This document shows positions 60,453-64,000 of a stretch of DNA of 64,000 nt, in pieces. The stretch comes from Cohnella phaseoli (GTDB lineage: Bacteria > Bacillota > Bacilli > Paenibacillales > Paenibacillaceae), in contig NZ_QRDZ01000014.1 in the NCBI RefSeq assembly GCF_003386235.1, positions 62,001-126,000 on the forward strand, written 5' to 3'. Position numbers and translations under genes: made by a program. The notes below the pieces were generated by a model. The model saw only the letters and a program-made list of their open reading frames with translations. It made no database searches and was not told the origin of the DNA. Each line of letters opens with the position of its first letter. Within the stretch, counting starts at the first letter, position 1.

Positions 60453-61814
60453 ATGAAAAAAACGGGAACGAAAAGATGGGCGACCAGCCTGCTTATGCTC
60501 TGCTCCCTGCTTGTTACGGCGGCGTGCGGATCAACGACAGATAACAAGCCAAGCCCATCCGGCAATGCGGAATCTCCAGCGGCGACGAGCAGCGGCGAAG
60601 TGAAGAAAGAAGAGAAGAAAGATGTCGCATTGACTTTTGTCGCTTCGCAAAACTGGGTGAACAAAGGCTCAAAAGTGGACTCGGATTTGATTGAGGCATT
60701 TACCAAAGAAACCGGCATTAAAGTCGATCTGCAAGTCGTGCCGGACGATCAATACGCCAACGTGCTGAAGACGAAAATGACCTCGGGCGAAGTGCCGGAC
60801 ATCTTCATGGTCGGCGCGGGTTCGGGAGCGTACAAATATTTGCCGGAAAAATATTTTGCCGATCTATCGAATGAAGAGTGGGTGTCGCGCTATGCGCCAT
60901 ACGCTAAAACAGGCACGACCATTAACGATAAAATCAGTGGATTCATGACGTGGAACGTAGACGGCTGGGGCATCTTGTACAACAAAGAGCTGTTCGCGCA
61001 GCATAATGTCCAGGTTCCGAAAACGATGGAAGAGCTGATGCAGGTTGCCGACACGTTGAAAACAGCAGGTATCGAAACGCCGCTCTATATGGTCGGCAAA
61101 GAAGCTTGGTATTGGGCGATCTGGTTCTCGCAGTTCGGTCCGAAAGCGGCGCATGCGAACCCGGGCTTGTACGACAAGCTGAACAATCAGGAAATGAAAT
61201 TTGCCGATGTCAAAGAGTTCGAGACGTTCCTGGCAGAGTTCAAAACGCTGTACGACAAAGGCTACTTCGGTAAAAATTCGTTGTCCAACGCTTGGGATTC
61301 CAGCTACGAGGCTATGGGCACAGGCAAATCGGCGATGATTCTGATGTACCAGTCGTACCAAGGCGAAGTTGCCGAGAAGTATGCGGACTCGAAAGCAAGC
61401 GAATGGGAGATGTTTCCGATTCCGCTAGCCGGCAACGATATGTATTCGCACTCCGCGGGCGGCAATATGCGGGTCGCGTACAAGGATTCCAAAAACCTGG
61501 ATAGCGTAAAGCAGTTCTTCGACTTCATGGCCAAGCCGGAAAACTTGAATACCTTCTATGAAGGCCGTCCCGACCTGCAATCGAATCCGTCGTTCACGGA
61601 TGTGGCGGGCAAGCCGTCACAAGCCGGCAAGACGATCCTCGAGAACGCGCCGGGCGGTCAAGGCTTGGATATGGAATACGGCTTGCTCTACTGGGACAAC
61701 ACCATTGTCGGCAAGTACATTCAAGAGCTGATGCTCGGCAGCAAGACGCCGATCCAAGTGCTTGAGGCGATCGACAAGGACCGCGAAAAGCTGTTTGCCG
61801 CTCAGAATCAGTAA
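60453..61814 (+). CDS. Extracellular sugar-binding lipoprotein 2 (locus B, paralogue of 53878)
   Basis: 453 residues; ATG 60453 follows GGGAGGATCAGAA. Lipobox LVTAAC-GS, then a Ser/Glu/Lys-rich linker slightly longer than in protein 1. The mature domain is nearly the same as protein 1 (WNVDGWGILYNKELFAQHN is identical; MQVADTLKTAGIETP versus MGVIDTLKAAGMDTP). It feeds the permeases at 61922 and 62794, separated only by a terminator. Probably the ancestral copy because it keeps the standard operon position. Confidence 0.93.
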   Translation: MKKTGTKRWATSLLMLCSLLVTAACGSTTDNKPSPSGNAESPAATSSGEVKKEEKKDVALTFVASQNWVNKGSKVDSDLIEAFTKETGIKVDLQVVPDDQYANVLKTKMTSGEVPDIFMVGAGSGAYKYLPEKYFADLSNEEWVSRYAPYAKTGTTINDKISGFMTWNVDGWGILYNKELFAQHNVQVPKTMEELMQVADTLKTAGIETPLYMVGKEAWYWAIWFSQFGPKAAHANPGLYDKLNNQEMKFADVKEFETFLAEFKTLYDKGYFGKNSLSNAWDSSYEAMGTGKSAMILMYQSYQGEVAEKYADSKASEWEMFPIPLAGNDMYSHSAGGNMRVAYKDSKNLDSVKQFFDFMAKPENLNTFYEGRPDLQSNPSFTDVAGKPSQAGKTILENAPGGQGLDMEYGLLYWDNTIVGKYIQELMLGSKTPIQVLEAIDKDREKLFAAQNQ

Positions 61815-61824
61815 CGGCATGAAG

Positions 61825-61871
61825 GACCGGCGAGACGATTAATTCAGGGTTACTCGTCTGCCGGTCTTTTC
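61825..61871 (+). terminator. Strong hairpin terminator between binding protein 2 and permeases
   Basis: GACCGGCGAGACGA (61825-61838) pairs with TCGTCTGCCGGTC (61854-61866) and is followed by TTTT. It probably acts as a leaky terminator giving more binding protein than permease. Confidence 0.8.
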
Positions 61872-61921
61872 TCCAATTGCCGCAAGATCCGTACGAGAAA
61901 TCCACAAATGAGGTAACGGCT

Positions 61922-62794
61922 ATGTACGTAAATAAAATCTACTCAAAGAAATTTATTTTGCCCGCGCTTATTCTATTTTTCTTGTTGTTTTTGCTTCCGA
62001 GCTTTATGGGTTTCTATTATTCCTTAACCAACTGGAATTCCATGAGCGAAAATATCAAGTTTATCGGTTTGGACAACTTTAAAGAGATTTTTAACGATAG
62101 CGGCAGCTTTATGTTTATTAAGAACACGCTTATGTACGCCTTTTTTACAACGGTACTGAAGGTTGCTATCGGTTTGGGATTAGCTCTGATGCTCAACGAG
62201 GGGATTAAAACCAAAGGGCTTCTGCGCACGATTTATTTTCTGCCGATTATTATCTCGAATTTGATTGTGGGTTTAATGTTTCAACAAGTGCTCCATCCCT
62301 CTAACGGGATTTTGAATCATGCTCTTGAATTCATCGGATTAAGCTTCTTGACGCAGGCTTGGTTGGAGGATCCGCAATGGGTCATGTGGTCGACGATCGG
62401 CGTTGAAGTATGGAAGGCGGCCGGTTTTGTCATGATTATCTTTCTGGCCGGACTGCAGACGGTATCGAAGGAAACAATCGAAGCGAGCGATATGGACGGG
62501 GCCAACTATTGGAATAAGCTTACCAAGATCATTATTCCTTCCATCGCGCCTTCTATTTTGATTAATACATTGTTAAGCGTGATTTCCGGGCTGAAAGTAT
62601 TCGACGTTATCTTCGCATTGACCAACGGCGGGCCGGGAAGATCCTCGGAAGTTATTAATATTACGATATTTAATCAATTTTCGATGGGGAATTACGGCTA
62701 CAGCACGGCGCTGGGGGTTCTTATGTTTATTTTCCTGGCCGTCATTTCAATCGGGATTATCATGATCTTCACAAGAAAGGAAACGAACGGATAA
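61922..62794 (+). CDS. Sugar ABC transporter permease (MalF/UgpA type, locus B)
   Basis: 290 residues from ATG 61922 (GAGGTAA upstream). Six membrane helices; EAA loop IEASDMDGANYWNKLTKIIIP. The stop overlaps the next start (TAATG). Imports the oligosaccharide bound by the two lipoproteins of this locus. Confidence 0.92.
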   Translation: MYVNKIYSKKFILPALILFFLLFLLPSFMGFYYSLTNWNSMSENIKFIGLDNFKEIFNDSGSFMFIKNTLMYAFFTTVLKVAIGLGLALMLNEGIKTKGLLRTIYFLPIIISNLIVGLMFQQVLHPSNGILNHALEFIGLSFLTQAWLEDPQWVMWSTIGVEVWKAAGFVMIIFLAGLQTVSKETIEASDMDGANYWNKLTKIIIPSIAPSILINTLLSVISGLKVFDVIFALTNGGPGRSSEVINITIFNQFSMGNYGYSTALGVLMFIFLAVISIGIIMIFTRKETNG

Positions 62795-63618
62795 TGGTTA
62801 AGCACAGACGATTGGTCAACCTCTCTAAGGAAGTATTCGCATGGCTGCTGAGCCTGGTCATCCTCGTTCCTTTTTTAATGGTGCTACTCAATTCGGTCAA
62901 GTCCGTTACGGAAGCGGCAACGATGAACCTGTCGCTTCCGTCCGAATTTTTGTTCAGCAATTACCTGGAAGTGTTAAAGGACAAACGGATTTACTCGTCC
63001 TTCTTTAACAGCTTGTTTTTATCGACGGCCGCTTCCCTGATTACGCTGGTCGTCTCGGCCATGGCTGCGTTCGTCATTTCCCGGAACCGAACGCGTCTTA
63101 ACATGGTGGTGTATTCGATCTTCCTGCTCGGACTTGTCGCTCCGATGAACTACGTGACGACCATGAAGGTCATGCAAATGCTGAATATTATTAACACGTA
63201 TACGGGCGCTTACTTGCTCTATTCCGCCATCTTTATCCCGTTTACCGTATTTTTGTACTTCGGTTTTATCGGCAGCATCCCGAAGGAGCTGGACGAGTCC
63301 GCGGTGATTGACGGCTGCGGCGGCGGAAGACTGTTTTTTCAAGTCATTTTTCCGCTGCTTAAACCCGTAACGGTCACTGCGATTATTATTAACTTCTTAA
63401 ACTGCTGGAACGATTTCATCATCCCGCTTTATTTCCTGAATTCCTCGGACAAATGGGGAATGATTATGGTGATGTACAACTATTTCAGCACCTATATCAG
63501 CTCCTGGAATTTGGTGTCCGCGGCTATGATTCTAAATCTGCTCCCGATCATTGTCGTGTATGCGATTGGGCAGAAGTATATTATTTCGGGCATGACGGCG
63601 GGGGCTGTTAAGGGCTAG
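62794..63618 (+). CDS. Sugar ABC transporter permease (MalG/UgpE type, locus B)
   Basis: 274 residues, six helices. ATG 62794 overlaps the previous stop and has AGGAAACG upstream. EAA loop LDESAVIDGCGGGRLFFQVIF; C-terminus IISGMTAGAVKG. No ATPase gene follows, as in the other two ABC loci of the window, so a shared ATPase is assumed. A strong terminator closes the operon. Confidence 0.92.
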   Translation: MVKHRRLVNLSKEVFAWLLSLVILVPFLMVLLNSVKSVTEAATMNLSLPSEFLFSNYLEVLKDKRIYSSFFNSLFLSTAASLITLVVSAMAAFVISRNRTRLNMVVYSIFLLGLVAPMNYVTTMKVMQMLNIINTYTGAYLLYSAIFIPFTVFLYFGFIGSIPKELDESAVIDGCGGGRLFFQVIFPLLKPVTVTAIIINFLNCWNDFIIPLYFLNSSDKWGMIMVMYNYFSTYISSWNLVSAAMILNLLPIIVVYAIGQKYIISGMTAGAVKG

Positions 63619-63646
63619 CGCGATGAGCAACGAATTTTATCCGACA

Positions 63647-63697
63647 AGCGCGATCCCGCTGGCCATGTTTGCGGCCAGATGGGATCGCGCTTTTTTA
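63647..63697 (+). terminator. Terminator closing ABC locus B
   Basis: AGCGCGATCCC (63647-63657) with inner GGCC / GGCC and closing GGGATCGCGCT, followed by six T. Confidence 0.88.
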
Positions 63698-63847
63698 CTG
63701 TTGCTGGGAGCATCAGGCTTTGCGAGTCGGTACCGTTCGGAGTACGGAAATTTTCTCGACACCTGCGGCAACGTATCGTTAGAATAGGGAGGAAAGTTAA
63801 CCAGGGGATAAGCGGCGATCGACGGCTGCTGCGGCGGGAGAAGTATA

Positions 63848-64000
63848 ATGACGAAATACTATTGGCTTAAGCTTCTGGGGAGCATTGTTTTGCTCACTCT
63901 ATTGCCTTTGTGCTGGATTGTGGCCGAGCTCCGCAGTGAAGGAGACCGATCGGTGCCGGCTGAGAACGGGATTGTTAATCTTCATGATCGGGATATGACG
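63848..64000 (+). CDS. N-terminus of a membrane sensor (7TMR-DISM-like), cut by window end
   Basis: ATG 63848 opens 51 codons that remain open at the window end: a signal-anchor helix (LKLLGSIVLLTLLPLCWIVA) followed by PAENGIVNLHDRDM. The layout resembles the start of 7TMR-DISM receptors, where a helix precedes a GxLDL-type extracellular start, as in the remnant at 2848. Too short for a firm call; a different membrane sensor is possible. The ribosome binding site GGCGGGAGAAG is 9 bases upstream. Confidence 0.45.
   Translation, partial: MTKYYWLKLLGSIVLLTLLPLCWIVAELRSEGDRSVPAENGIVNLHDRDMT

Overview
The window looks like a chromosomal stretch from a low-to-mid GC spore-former of the Paenibacillus type. 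The evidence is the Bacillus-style Fur boxes, AGGAGG ribosome binding sites with frequent TTG/GTG starts, three S-layer-homology repeats on a surface enzyme, several YesM/YesN-type two-component pairs, and repeated 'binding protein + two permeases' sugar ABC operons. No tRNA, rRNA or CRISPR array was seen.

Layout. 1-8.6 kb is an accessory region: a TnsA-like nuclease with a SANT/Myb-like tail (cut by the window edge), wrecked type I restriction genes (hsdM/hsdS), a truncated 7TMR-DISM sensor, a run of small orphan immunity-type genes separated by a repeated intergenic hairpin, an HNH nuclease, a secreted matrixin-like protease with a partner, and a decayed transposase. 8.7-12.1 kb holds an MFS exporter, an Lrp-type regulator and a beta-lactamase-fold serine hydrolase. 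12.4-23.8 kb is a sugar locus: AraC regulator, sugar epimerase-like TIM barrel, Gfo/Idh oxidoreductase, two permeases, binding lipoprotein and a 1760-residue secreted glycosidase-like protein. 23.9-26 kb is a three-gene operon (DUF2239, DUF1330-like, alpha/beta hydrolase) behind a consensus promoter with two identical palindromic operators. 26.2-30.2 kb is an iron locus of three genes, each with its own Fur box. 30.4-33.3 kb is a five-gene array of immunity-type proteins.

33.5-43.9 kb is ABC locus A: binding protein, large lamin-tail/PHP secreted protein, a palindromic repeat element, the deleted relic of a second binding-protein gene, two permeases, histidine kinase, response regulator and HAD phosphatase. 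44-47.8 kb is an amino-sugar-type locus (ROK kinase, SIS protein, broken GH20 hexosaminidase, ROK repressor); a shared palindromic operator is visible at both promoters. 47.8-50.3 kb is a deletion junction, a cluster of DnaA-box-like sites, a methyltransferase and a frameshifted DUF3626 gene. 50.3-63.7 kb is ABC locus B: response regulator and kinase (minus strand), binding protein 1, an SLH-anchored GH101-like endo-alpha-N-acetylgalactosaminidase, a palindromic element interrupted by a 309-bp MITE, binding protein 2 (a close paralogue with a duplicated promoter) and two permeases. The start of another membrane sensor runs off the right end.

The most notable pattern is that loci A and B share the same unusual plan. 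A binding-protein gene and its promoter are duplicated on either side of a single large secreted 'cargo' enzyme gene, and a palindromic element of one family sits just before the second copy, upstream of the permeases. In A the second copy has collapsed to a scar; in B it is intact. This suggests a repeated way of inserting extracellular enzymes into existing ABC sugar operons.
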